DNA of 18,027 nt, from NCBI GenBank assembly GCA_012964275.1, contig DTUG01000111.1:1-18027 (forward strand). The letters run 5' to 3'. This document shows, piece by piece, positions 1 to 7,030 of the stretch. The translations under genes and the position numbers were made by a program. Within the stretch, counting starts at the first letter, position 1; each line of letters starts with the position of its first letter. This stretch comes from Fidelibacterota bacterium (lineage in GTDB: Bacteria; Fidelibacterota; Marinisomatia; Marinisomatales; UBA1611). The notes under the pieces were generated by a model. It searched no databases, was not told where the DNA came from, and worked only from the letters and a program-made list of their open reading frames with translations.

Positions 1-1046
1 AGTACATAACCTAGTCTGGCTTTCTCTGGGCCAAAAACAACAATGAGAGTATCCTTACCAGTTGCTTTATCACCGTCATGATCAGGAAATTCATTAATAT
101 AGAGAATAGCTGCCACTAGCAACCCTAATGGTATGCCGGCAAGAAATGCTACCGGCAACAATTCGCCGGTTTGAACCAGTGCGCTACCCGCTACCATAAG
201 CGGTCCAAAATTTAATCCTACCAGTAATTCACCAAATCCTTTTCTGGATGCAAACCGAAACGGTGGTGCAGTATAAAAAAATCCTGAAACTGCGCCAGTA
301 ATCCCCAACCAAAGAACTGTATTTCCAGCTTTTATAATTAATGGAATACCCACTAGAGCACTCAATGAAAATGAAATCAGTGAAACTAATAACATGCCCT
401 TAGCGGAAATGAGGCCCATTTGGATGCTCCGACTTCCGCCTGAAAAAGGAACCATATAATTATAATTAGCTTCGTCAGTTCCGCTGGTATGGTCAAAGTA
501 ATCATTGGCCGTGTTTGTAGCAATATGTAGCAGACAACCGCCTAGAACGGTTAATCCGAGCCAACCCCAACTCAGGGGGAACCCAGCCGATTTTGCTACG
601 GCTGCACCAACCAGAATGGGCACAATGGTTGCCGTGAGAAACGGCAAACGCATAATGACCATCCAGCAGAAAATTTTTGTCCATAAACTGATGATTGGGC
701 GCACCTCATCAGGTGTTTTATTTTCCAAAGGAGTTGTGATGCCGCAATACCCGATATGTTCTCCATTTTTCCCTTTGGTAGGTGTGATTTTGACGTGACA
801 GGGCATTTCATGACCGTCTTTATGCAGAAATACAGTATCACCTTCCCAAACTCCTTTCTCTACGGATTCTTTCAACCAATTAACTACATGGCCCAAGACT
901 ACCTGCCCGGGGCTAAAATCACTGACCCGGCCCTTGCCAATGATTTCATCTAAAGTATATCCAAAAAGTTTCTGGGCTCCTTCACTGAAGGTTTCAACTT
1001 TTCCATCCAGATCGCAGGTAATAACACTTTTTAATAAATCATTCAT
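1..1046 (-). CDS. PAS domain-UbiA prenyltransferase fusion (MenA-like), 3' end missing
   Basis: Translating the minus strand from the ATG at 1046 gives an open frame of 348 codons that runs off the left edge. Residues about 1-107 form a PAS sensor domain: a DLDGKVETFSEGAQKLFGY-type start, then IIGK, then FLHKDGHEMPCHVKITP. After a short linker (about 108-120) comes a polytopic UbiA-superfamily prenyltransferase. The first Asp-rich motif is N181-D182-Y-F-D185 followed by HTSGTD. The second is NEFPDHDGD at 318-326, followed by KATGKDTL. Family members transfer a polyprenyl chain to an aromatic acceptor in the membrane. The spacing and the GK-TL tail resemble 1,4-dihydroxy-2-naphthoate prenyltransferase (menaquinone synthesis), but the acceptor cannot be read from the sequence. 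No stop or frame change separates the two domains. The PAS part shows no LOV cysteine motif. The start has no obvious Shine-Dalgarno. The gene is divergent from mtaB across 167 bp. Confidence 0.85.
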   Translation of the reverse strand, partial: MNDLLKSVITCDLDGKVETFSEGAQKLFGYTLDEIIGKGRVSDFSPGQVVLGHVVNWLKESVEKGVWEGDTVFLHKDGHEMPCHVKITPTKGKNGEHIGYCGITTPLENKTPDEVRPIISLWTKIFCWMVIMRLPFLTATIVPILVGAAVAKSAGFPLSWGWLGLTVLGGCLLHIATNTANDYFDHTSGTDEANYNYMVPFSGGSRSIQMGLISAKGMLLVSLISFSLSALVGIPLIIKAGNTVLWLGITGAVSGFFYTAPPFRFASRKGFGELLVGLNFGPLMVAGSALVQTGELLPVAFLAGIPLGLLVAAILYINEFPDHDGDKATGKDTLIVVFGPEKARLGYV

Positions 1047-1137
1047 TTGTTGTTTATAACGGTATAAAATCTGTTTTAAATAATTAAAAACTCAAGTGAA
1101 ATTTAAAGTGCCCGAACCGTTCTAGAGGAATAAAAAA

Positions 1138-1154
1138 TACTCAAATTGTGAGTA
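1138..1154. promoter_or_regulatory. Short perfect inverted repeat in the divergent intergenic region (possible operator)
   Basis: TACTCA (1138-1143) and TGAGTA (1149-1154) are exact reverse complements separated by five bases. They sit between the divergent PAS-prenyltransferase gene and mtaB. A two-fold symmetric site here could bind a dimeric regulator. With only six-base arms in AT-rich DNA, chance is also plausible. No clear -35/-10 pair was recognised next to it. Confidence 0.22.
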
Positions 1155-1213
1155 ACTATTATTTCAGGAAGAATATTATAAAGGGTATTTTTTATATAGG
1201 TATATACTGTTAA

Positions 1214-2527
1214 ATGAGTATCCCCACTAAACGCATCGCATTTCACACTCTTGGGTGCAAACTGAACTTTTCAGAGACGGCAACCATTTCCCGTGATTTT
1301 TCCCGTCATGGATTTGAAAAAGTGGACTACCGGGACGAAGCGGATATCTATGTCTTGAATACATGTTCTGTCACCGAAAATGCAGACAAAAAAGCGCGTA
1401 AACTGATACGCCAGGCGAAACGCCGAAATCCTGATTCATCCGTTGCTGTGATTGGATGCTATGCCCAGCTCAAACCCAATGATATTGCTGCTATTGATGG
1501 TGTAGACATCGTTTTGGGTACTGAAGAAAAATTTAATCTCCTGAATCATTTGGATAACATTAATTCGAATAGCAGGACTAAAGTCATACAATCCAAGATC
1601 GATCATATCAACAAGTTCACACCATCCTATTCATCGGAAGAACGGACACGCTCATTTTTAAAAGTACAGGACGGTTGTGACTATACTTGTTCGTTTTGTA
1701 CCATTCCACTGGCTCGGGGTAAGAGTCGAAGCCATACCATTGAAAGCACTATGAAAGTAGCGAGAGAAATGGCGGAAACTGATGCCAGAGAGATCGTACT
1801 TACCGGTGTGAACATTGGAGATTTTGGTAAAGGGAGCGGTGATACATTTTATGATCTCATCCAACAATTGGATACTCTGGATGGGATTGACCGAATCCGA
1901 ATCTCATCCATCGAACCAAACCTGCTTACTGATGGGATCATTGAATTTTGTGCATCATCTCAAAAATTCATGCCTCATTTCCATGTACCGCTTCAATCTG
2001 GGTCGGACAAAATATTAGGTGCAATGCGCCGAAGGTATAAACGGGATCTTTATGAAAGAAGAGTTCTAAAAATACAACAAAGTATCCCTGATTGTTGTAT
2101 TGGTGTGGATGTAATCGTGGGTTTCCCTGGCGAGACGAATGACGATTTTCTGGACACTTACAATTTTCTGAAGGGATTGGACATTTCTTATATCCATGTG
2201 TTTACATATTCCGAGCGACCCAACACGGATGCTATCGACATAGGAGAAGTTATTTCCAGAGAGAAACGGGCTGAACGGAGCAAAATGCTCCATATTTTGT
2301 CAGATAAAAAACGCCGATATTTTCAAGAACAGTTTTTAGGTCAAACTCGTCCTGTACTGGTTGAAAGTACCCTGGATGGAAAGGCTACTGGACACACAGA
2401 TAATTATATTAAAGTAAAGTTTAAAAATGACTCAAATTTGAATAATAGTATAGTGGATGTTGTTTTGATGAAAATTACTGCAAATATGATAATGGGTTAC
2501 GTTGATTTAAATAACGATTATTCTTAA
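1214..2527 (+). CDS. mtaB: tRNA (N6-threonylcarbamoyladenosine(37)-C2)-methylthiotransferase MtaB
   Basis: This is a radical-SAM methylthiotransferase that converts t6A37 to ms2t6A37 in ANN-decoding tRNAs. Its 437 residues have the usual family length and domain order. The N-terminal UPF0004 domain supplies three Fe-S cysteines: C15 (in HTLGCKLNFSET), C51 (NTCSVTENADKKAR) and C82 (VIGCYAQ). The radical-SAM core has C155-x3-C159-x2-C162 (DGCDYTCSFC), followed by RGKSRS. A C-terminal TRAM-like segment of about 60 residues starts near GQTRPVLVES. The TLGCKxNxxET signature at the N-terminus favours MtaB over MiaB or RimO. The ATG at 1214 is the only sensible start. No good Shine-Dalgarno precedes it, as is common in this window. 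The gene ends in TAA and converges on gcvP with an 11-bp gap that shows no terminator hairpin. Confidence 0.93.
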   Translation: MSIPTKRIAFHTLGCKLNFSETATISRDFSRHGFEKVDYRDEADIYVLNTCSVTENADKKARKLIRQAKRRNPDSSVAVIGCYAQLKPNDIAAIDGVDIVLGTEEKFNLLNHLDNINSNSRTKVIQSKIDHINKFTPSYSSEERTRSFLKVQDGCDYTCSFCTIPLARGKSRSHTIESTMKVAREMAETDAREIVLTGVNIGDFGKGSGDTFYDLIQQLDTLDGIDRIRISSIEPNLLTDGIIEFCASSQKFMPHFHVPLQSGSDKILGAMRRRYKRDLYERRVLKIQQSIPDCCIGVDVIVGFPGETNDDFLDTYNFLKGLDISYIHVFTYSERPNTDAIDIGEVISREKRAERSKMLHILSDKKRRYFQEQFLGQTRPVLVESTLDGKATGHTDNYIKVKFKNDSNLNNSIVDVVLMKITANMIMGYVDLNNDYS

Positions 2528-2538
2528 TTGATTATTTT

Positions 2539-5367
2539 TTAAGGTTCTATGTAGTATTCTGGGGACGGGCAAGTACAAACTAAGTTTCGGTCACCGAAGG
2601 CATTATCCACTCGGCCCACTGGAGGCCAATATTTATAATCTTTAAGCCAATCAGCAGGATAAGCGGCTTGTTGTCTGGAATAGGGATGATTCCAATTATC
2701 AGATGCTATGTGTTTTGCGGTATGTGGTGCATTTTTCAGTGGATTATCATGCGGATCTACTTCACCCTTTTCCACGTTCATTATTTCATGTTTAATGAAA
2801 ATCATTGCATCACAAAAGCGGTCTAACTCTTCTTTAGTTTCACTTTCTGTAGGCTCGATCATCATTGTTCCTGACACTGGCCACGACATTGTGGGGGCAT
2901 GAAATCCGTAATCCATCAATCGTTTGGCGACATCTTCCTCAGAAATACCGGAAGATTGTTTAATCGGCCGGAGATCCACGATGAACTCATGAGCGTTCAA
3001 ACCATTCTTTCCACGATAAAGGATAGGGAAGCAATCCTCAAGCCTTTTTGCCATGTAATTAGCATTTAAAATTGCCACTTGGGTTGCGCGTTGTAACCCA
3101 TTGGTGCTCATCATGGCAATGTACGCCCAAGAGATGGTAAGAATACTACTGCTTCCATAGGGTGCAGAAGCAACAGCATGGATAGCATGCTCTTTACTGG
3201 AATTTATATGAAAATGTCCCGGTAAATAGGGAGTCAGATGATTCATACATACAATTGGACCCATTCCCGGTCCACCGCCACCATGTGGAATACAGAATGT
3301 TTTGTGAAGATTGATATGCATAACATCGCCACCAAACTTACCCGGTCTGCAGAGGCCAACCATGGCATTGAGATTAGCCCCATCAATATAGACCTGACCG
3401 CCATGTTGGTGTACAATCTGGCACGTATCACGAATCGTTTCTTCAAAAACTCCATGTGTAGATGGATAAGTAACCATAATGGCCGCAAGATTATTCGAAT
3501 GTTCTGTTGCCTTAAAACGCAGGTCATCCTGATCGATATTGCCACTATCATCGGATTTTAATATTACAACTTTCATTCCAGCCATAACGGCGCTTGCTGG
3601 ATTCGTCCCATGAGCTGATGAAGGAATAAGACAAACATTACGATGGTGGTCTCCTTTTGCTTCATGGTAGGCCTTAATAATTAATAATCCTGTATATTCT
3701 CCTTGGGAGCCAGAGTTGGGTTGCATTGAAAAATTATCAAAACCAGTTAATTCAACCAGCCAATCACCAAGTTGATGAATTAAAGAATAGTAACCGTTCG
3801 TTTGTTCAGATGGAACGAATGGATGGATACCACTGAACTCGGGCCAGGTAACGGGAACCATTTCAGATGTGGCATTAAGCTTCATAGTGCAGGACCCCAG
3901 GGGAATCATACTTGTATTCAGTGATAGATCTTTCATCTCAAGTTGATGGAGATAACGCAACATTGCTGATTCTGAATGGTATTGATTAAAAACTGGATGT
4001 TGTAGATAAGATGATTGCCGCTTCAGGTTATCTGGTATATAATTATTTTTACTTTTTGAAGGACTGGTATTAAATATATTAAGAATGTCATCTATGTCCT
4101 CTAATGTGGTTGTTTCATCGATGGCGATTCCAACTGTTTCATCCCCATAATCACGTAAATTTATTTCTACAGCAAGAGCTTTTTTCTGCCAATTTTCTGT
4201 TGTAGAAAACCGAATAGTATCAAAGAAGCATTTATGGTGTAGGACATATCCAGCTTTGCTTAATGAACTGGCTAGTAAGTTGGTTAGACCATAAACACGT
4301 TCGGCTATGTTTTTTAATCCCTGAGGACCATGGTAAACAGCGTACATCCCTGACATAATCGCTAAAAGAACCTGAGATGTACAAATATTAGATGTGGCTT
4401 TTTCACGACGGATATGTTGCTCACGAGTCTGCAACGCCATTCTTAAAGCAGAATCACCGTGTGAGTCTCGGGAAACACCTATAATGCGTCCGGGAATTTT
4501 TCGTTTAAATTTATCCGATGTAGCAAAAAAGGCAGCATGAGGCCCACCAAATCCTAAAGATACCCCAAACCTCTGGGCATTACCAACAGCAGCATCGGCA
4601 TCCATTTCTCCAGGTGGTTTTAGTAAAGTGAGTGCCAAAAGATCAGTTACCATACACACATAAGATTTATTTTCATGTGCGGAATTACACATTACGGAGA
4701 AGTCCTGAATAGATCCTTCTGTATCTGGATATTGTATCAAGGCACCAAAAATGGACTCATTAAAATTAAAATTGGCATGATCGGTGATTGTAAGTTGAAT
4801 TCCCAATGGCTCTGATCGTGTTTTCAGAACATCTATTGTTTGCGGATGACATTTATCCGAAACTAAAAAAGTGTTTTTGCTGGAATCTCTCGTTGCATTA
4901 AAGAACATAAGCATGGCTTCGGCTGCCGACGTTCCTTCATCTAACAAAGATGCATTTGCCAATGGAAATCCGGTAAGATCTGAAATCATGGTTTGGAAAT
5001 TCAGCAGTGCCTCTAATCGTCCTTGGCTAATTTCTGCTTGGTAAGGGGTATATTGGGTATACCAACCCGGATTTTCAAGAATGTTCCTTTGTATAACAGT
5101 TGGTGTAACTGTCCCATAATATCCCATTCCAATTAAGGATTTGAATACGTTATTGTTTTTGGAATATTTATGCAACTCTGCTATAGCCTGAGTTTCGGAT
5201 AGAGCTGTTGGGATCTTAGATTGATATAGTGATAGAATATTTTCAGGAATTACTGATTGAACTAAATCATTCAATGAATCAAATCCTATATAATCAAGCA
5301 TAGATTCTATGTCTTTATCCTGTGGGCCTATATGCCTTGATAAAAATTTGTTTGGGGTTCTACTCAT
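2539..5367 (-). CDS. gcvP: Glycine dehydrogenase (aminomethyl-transferring), glycine cleavage P-protein
   Basis: This is the PLP-dependent P-protein of the glycine cleavage system. It decarboxylates glycine and passes the aminomethyl group to the lipoylated H-protein. At 942 residues it is the undivided, homodimer-type enzyme with both halves fused, not the GcvPA/GcvPB split form. The N-terminus (FLSRHIGP) is typical. The PLP lysine is K689 in HINLHKTFCIPHGGGGPG, and SSAHGTNPASAVMAGM (583-598) and a GSCTMKLNAT motif (491-500) are present. The C-terminus ends in a conserved RVDNAFGDRNLVC-type block. The ATG at 5367 is the start. The neighbours are mtaB (convergent) and a small unknown gene (divergent). 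No gcvT, gcvH or lipoate gene lies in the window, so the rest of the system must be elsewhere. No glycine riboswitch is recognisable in the 118-bp upstream gap. Confidence 0.97.
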   Translation of the reverse strand: MSRTPNKFLSRHIGPQDKDIESMLDYIGFDSLNDLVQSVIPENILSLYQSKIPTALSETQAIAELHKYSKNNNVFKSLIGMGYYGTVTPTVIQRNILENPGWYTQYTPYQAEISQGRLEALLNFQTMISDLTGFPLANASLLDEGTSAAEAMLMFFNATRDSSKNTFLVSDKCHPQTIDVLKTRSEPLGIQLTITDHANFNFNESIFGALIQYPDTEGSIQDFSVMCNSAHENKSYVCMVTDLLALTLLKPPGEMDADAAVGNAQRFGVSLGFGGPHAAFFATSDKFKRKIPGRIIGVSRDSHGDSALRMALQTREQHIRREKATSNICTSQVLLAIMSGMYAVYHGPQGLKNIAERVYGLTNLLASSLSKAGYVLHHKCFFDTIRFSTTENWQKKALAVEINLRDYGDETVGIAIDETTTLEDIDDILNIFNTSPSKSKNNYIPDNLKRQSSYLQHPVFNQYHSESAMLRYLHQLEMKDLSLNTSMIPLGSCTMKLNATSEMVPVTWPEFSGIHPFVPSEQTNGYYSLIHQLGDWLVELTGFDNFSMQPNSGSQGEYTGLLIIKAYHEAKGDHHRNVCLIPSSAHGTNPASAVMAGMKVVILKSDDSGNIDQDDLRFKATEHSNNLAAIMVTYPSTHGVFEETIRDTCQIVHQHGGQVYIDGANLNAMVGLCRPGKFGGDVMHINLHKTFCIPHGGGGPGMGPIVCMNHLTPYLPGHFHINSSKEHAIHAVASAPYGSSSILTISWAYIAMMSTNGLQRATQVAILNANYMAKRLEDCFPILYRGKNGLNAHEFIVDLRPIKQSSGISEEDVAKRLMDYGFHAPTMSWPVSGTMMIEPTESETKEELDRFCDAMIFIKHEIMNVEKGEVDPHDNPLKNAPHTAKHIASDNWNHPYSRQQAAYPADWLKDYKYWPPVGRVDNAFGDRNLVCTCPSPEYYIEP

Positions 5368-5485
5368 GTTTCCAGGAAGTAATATTTTAGACTAGGGTGT
5401 GAAAAAACTATTGAACACTCAATCGGAAATTTATAAGAATTTTACCTTGAAATACGATGGGGATTAGGGCAAACTTTTAATTAGT

Positions 5486-5695
5486 GTGATGGGTCAATCA
5501 GATAAAAAGATAATACATCAGGAAATAGTTAAAGTAGGTGATCGAGTAATTATTGATAATATGGAGTGGAAAATAGCAGAGATTAAAGGACATATGATAA
5601 TATTATATCATGAAGATGTGGATGGTTCTGGACAAACAATTTTGAAATCTGTTGCTGAAGTAAAAAATCTATTATCATCACAACGATATCTATAA
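5486..5695 (+). CDS. Small hypothetical protein (68-69 aa)
   Basis: I do not recognise this family. The frame can start at GTG 5486 or at the immediately following ATG 5489, which I prefer. The product is small and charged with no signal peptide or membrane segment. Its middle reads VKVGDRVIIDNMEWKIAEI, then a hydrophobic strand (HMIILYHEDVDG), then a short helix-like end (LKSVAEVKNLLS). The VGDRV-type beginning and alternating strand pattern hint at a small SH3/KOW-like beta barrel, but that is inference only. It is divergent from gcvP (118 bp) and is followed by 162 bp and then a strong terminator. This is compatible with a separate monocistronic unit. Confidence 0.6.
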   Translation: MMGQSDKKIIHQEIVKVGDRVIIDNMEWKIAEIKGHMIILYHEDVDGSGQTILKSVAEVKNLLSSQRYL

Positions 5696-5758
5696 CCATA
5701 ACATAAAATAATTCAATTACATTTTCATCATGGGAATCGATAAATTTGTGTACTTCTA

Positions 5759-5789
5759 TTGCTAATATTTTTTATGAATACGCTATACA
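5759..5789 (+). promoter_or_regulatory. Candidate sigma70-like promoter for a short leader transcript
   Basis: TTGCTA (5759-5764) and TATACA (5784-5789) are separated by 19 bp. Transcription from here would begin near 5796 and meet the intrinsic terminator at 5857-5884, giving an RNA of about 90 nt unless polymerase reads through into the zinc-ribbon gene. The spacing is longer than optimal and each box has only a partial match, so this is a weak call. Confidence 0.22.
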
Positions 5790-5856
5790 AAGGAAAAATG
5801 TGTTAATTAAAATACCACTGCGGTTACTGAATTTGATTCAAATAATTAAATTATCC

Positions 5857-5884
5857 AATGCACCATTTGTGGTGCATTTTTTTT
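5857..5884 (+). terminator. Intrinsic (Rho-independent) terminator
   Basis: AATGCACCA (5857-5865) and TGGTGCATT (5870-5878) form a perfect 9-bp stem with a TTTG loop, running into eight consecutive T (5877-5884). A second, weaker hairpin lies just before it: AATTTGATT 5830-5838 pairs with AATTAAATT 5844-5852, with one G-U. The terminator is oriented for plus-strand transcription and ends only 18 bp before the zinc-ribbon start codon. It closes the 5486-5695 unit, or acts as an attenuator-like element upstream of the next operon. Confidence 0.85.
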
Positions 5885-5902
5885 GATAAAAGGTCGTAGA
5901 GA

Positions 5903-6613
5903 ATGTCCATGCAGCATTTGATTGAATTACAGAAAATTGATACCCAATTACAAGATTTAGAGAGCTTGCTTGGTGATTTGCCAAGAAGGGTGAATGAAAT
6001 GAATCAGGAAGAGAAATCCTTACGTAATAACCTTGAAGAAAATAATATTCGGTTGAAAATAATTAAGGTGGAATGTCACAAATCGGAGGTAAAAGTTTCA
6101 GAAATCGATGATAAAATCAATAAAATCAAAGATCAACTGTTTTTAGTGACGAATAATAAACAGTATGATGCTTTAATGAATGAAATTGATCATCTGAAAG
6201 AAGAAAAATCGCGTTTAGAATCTGAGATACTAACTTATTTAGAAGAAAATGATACAATTGTAAATAATATTGAAGACGAAGAAACACAACTAAAATCATT
6301 AAAAAATGATTTAGTTACTCGTAGAAAAATACTTGAAACAGCTTTGTCTGAATCTGCAGGCGAAAAATCAGTTCTAGAACAGAAGCGGGAAAACGAAGTG
6401 AAAAATATTGATCCTAGTACCATTGCTGTATATAATCAGATAAGCGCCGCAAGAGATGGATTAGCTGTTGTGCACTTATCTGGTAGTTCCTGCGGTGGCT
6501 GTGGTGCAGCCGTAACGATGCAAATTGTTTCTGAAATCCGTTCTGGAAGTATCATACATCGTTGTGACGTATGTGCTAGGTTTGTATACAGCAATCAGAA
6601 TTCAATTAATTGA
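5903..6613 (+). CDS. Coiled-coil protein with C4-type zinc ribbon (COG1579/CT398-like)
   Basis: This 236-residue protein matches a widespread family annotated as a zinc-ribbon, possibly nucleic-acid-binding protein. Its biochemical role is not settled. Residues about 5-165 are a long, charged, heptad-rich coiled coil that includes the family-typical turn VTNNKQYDALMNEID (82-96). The C-terminus holds the zinc ribbon, with C197-GG-C200 and C221-DV-C224 as the four ligands, followed by ARFVY. The ATG at 5903 is preceded by AAAGG/AGAG-like purines. A second in-frame ATG at 5909 is also possible. It stands directly after a terminator and ends 18 bp before rnpB. That position suggests a link with RNA metabolism, but only by proximity. 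The stop codon (TGA, 6611-6613) lies inside a 20-bp palindrome. Confidence 0.85.
   Translation: MSMQHLIELQKIDTQLQDLESLLGDLPRRVNEMNQEEKSLRNNLEENNIRLKIIKVECHKSEVKVSEIDDKINKIKDQLFLVTNNKQYDALMNEIDHLKEEKSRLESEILTYLEENDTIVNNIEDEETQLKSLKNDLVTRRKILETALSESAGEKSVLEQKRENEVKNIDPSTIAVYNQISAARDGLAVVHLSGSSCGGCGAAVTMQIVSEIRSGSIIHRCDVCARFVYSNQNSIN
6562..6590 (+). promoter_or_regulatory. Candidate rnpB promoter inside the end of the zinc-ribbon gene
   Basis: TTGTGA (6562-6567) and TATACA (6585-6590) are separated by exactly 17 bp, the optimal sigma70-type spacing, with four of six consensus matches in each box. The predicted start, near 6597, is about 35 nt upstream of the mature rnpB 5' end and at the left edge of the 6598-6617 palindrome. 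The location just ahead of a highly expressed RNA gene supports the call. Overlap with coding sequence and partial consensus limit it. Confidence 0.4.
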
Positions 6614-6617
6614 ATTC
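6598..6617. repeat. 20-bp perfect palindrome at the zinc-ribbon/rnpB junction
   Basis: GAATTCAATTAATTGAATTC is its own reverse complement over all 20 bases. It spans the stop codon of the zinc-ribbon gene and ends 14 bp before the RNase P RNA. As RNA it could fold into an 8-bp stem with a UUAA loop in the rnpB leader. As DNA it could be a two-fold symmetric binding site. It is not followed by a T-run, so it is not an intrinsic terminator. Confidence 0.75.
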
Positions 6618-6631
6618 AGTTTATTGAAAAA

Positions 6632-7005
6632 TTGAGCCAGTTGGATGGTTACTCTTGGAAAACCGTTGGTAGTCCAAGAGAGGAAAGTCCGAGCACCGCA
6701 GGATAGGGTGCCTTGTAACGCAAGGAATCCGTAAGGATATGGAAAGTGCAACAGAAAAAAAACCGCCTTGGCACATGTGCCAAGGTAAGGATGAAAAGGT
6801 GGTGTAAGAGACCACCAGTCTTTCTGGAGACATAAAGAGCTTGTAAACCCCACCTGGTGCAAGACCGAATAGGTTCAGAGATGTGATCCGCATCTTTTGA
6901 TGGACGGGTAGGTTGCTTGATCTCGATGGTAGCATTGAGACTAGACGAATGACCATCTATCCCTGATTTCAGGGTGGACAGGACTCGGCTTACAGACTGG
7001 CTCAA
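6632..7005 (+). ncRNA. rnpB: RNase P RNA, bacterial class A
   Basis: This is the catalytic RNA of ribonuclease P, which removes 5' leaders from pre-tRNAs. It is recognised from its conserved blocks in order: GAGGAAAGTCCGAGC (6679-6693), AGGGTGCC and TAACGC, the ACAGAAA...ACCGCC block, GGTAAGGATGAAAAGG, a GGTGGTGTAAGAGACCACC hairpin, TAAACCCCACC, GCAAGACCGAATAGGTTCA, GGGTAGGTTGCTTGA, GACGAATGACCATC, and the 3' GGACTCGGCTTACAG. The ends are set by helix P1: GAGCCAG (6634-6640) pairs with CTGGCTC (6997-7003) and extends by TT/AA. P3 is CTCTTGGA/TCCAAGAG (6652-6659 with 6673-6680), and P12 is the palindromic hairpin at 6766-6785. Compared with E. coli, CCGGG/CCCGG has become CCGAG/CTCGG, a compensatory change that keeps the pairing. 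The length is about 374 nt. It sits 18 bp after the zinc-ribbon gene and about 25 bp before recJ, with no terminator of its own. Confidence 0.97.
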
Positions 7006-7030
7006 ATAATTTTACTCATTAATTTCTACC

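Noticed and set aside
505..953. Plus- and minus-strand short frames in the first kilobase
   Set aside because: They are out of frame with the continuous PAS-UbiA protein read on the minus strand from 1046, which has full domain signatures.
3238..3561. Overlapping open frames on both strands inside gcvP (about 102-107 codons)
   Set aside because: They are shadow frames of the conserved PLP-lysine region of gcvP, which encodes a complete and recognisable protein.
5368..5485. Glycine riboswitch upstream of gcvP
   Set aside because: The 118-bp gap shows no recognisable aptamer core or tandem structure. Only a weak ATTGA-ACAC-TCAAT inverted repeat (5410-5423) is present, which is too short to call.
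6766..6785. Perfect palindrome CCTTGGCACATGTGCCAAGG
   Set aside because: It is the P12-region hairpin of the RNase P RNA, not an independent regulatory site.
6602..7005. Several minus-strand open frames of 86-118 codons over this stretch
   Set aside because: They lie entirely on the antisense of rnpB, whose conserved blocks and paired helices explain the sequence. The predicted peptides have no family features.
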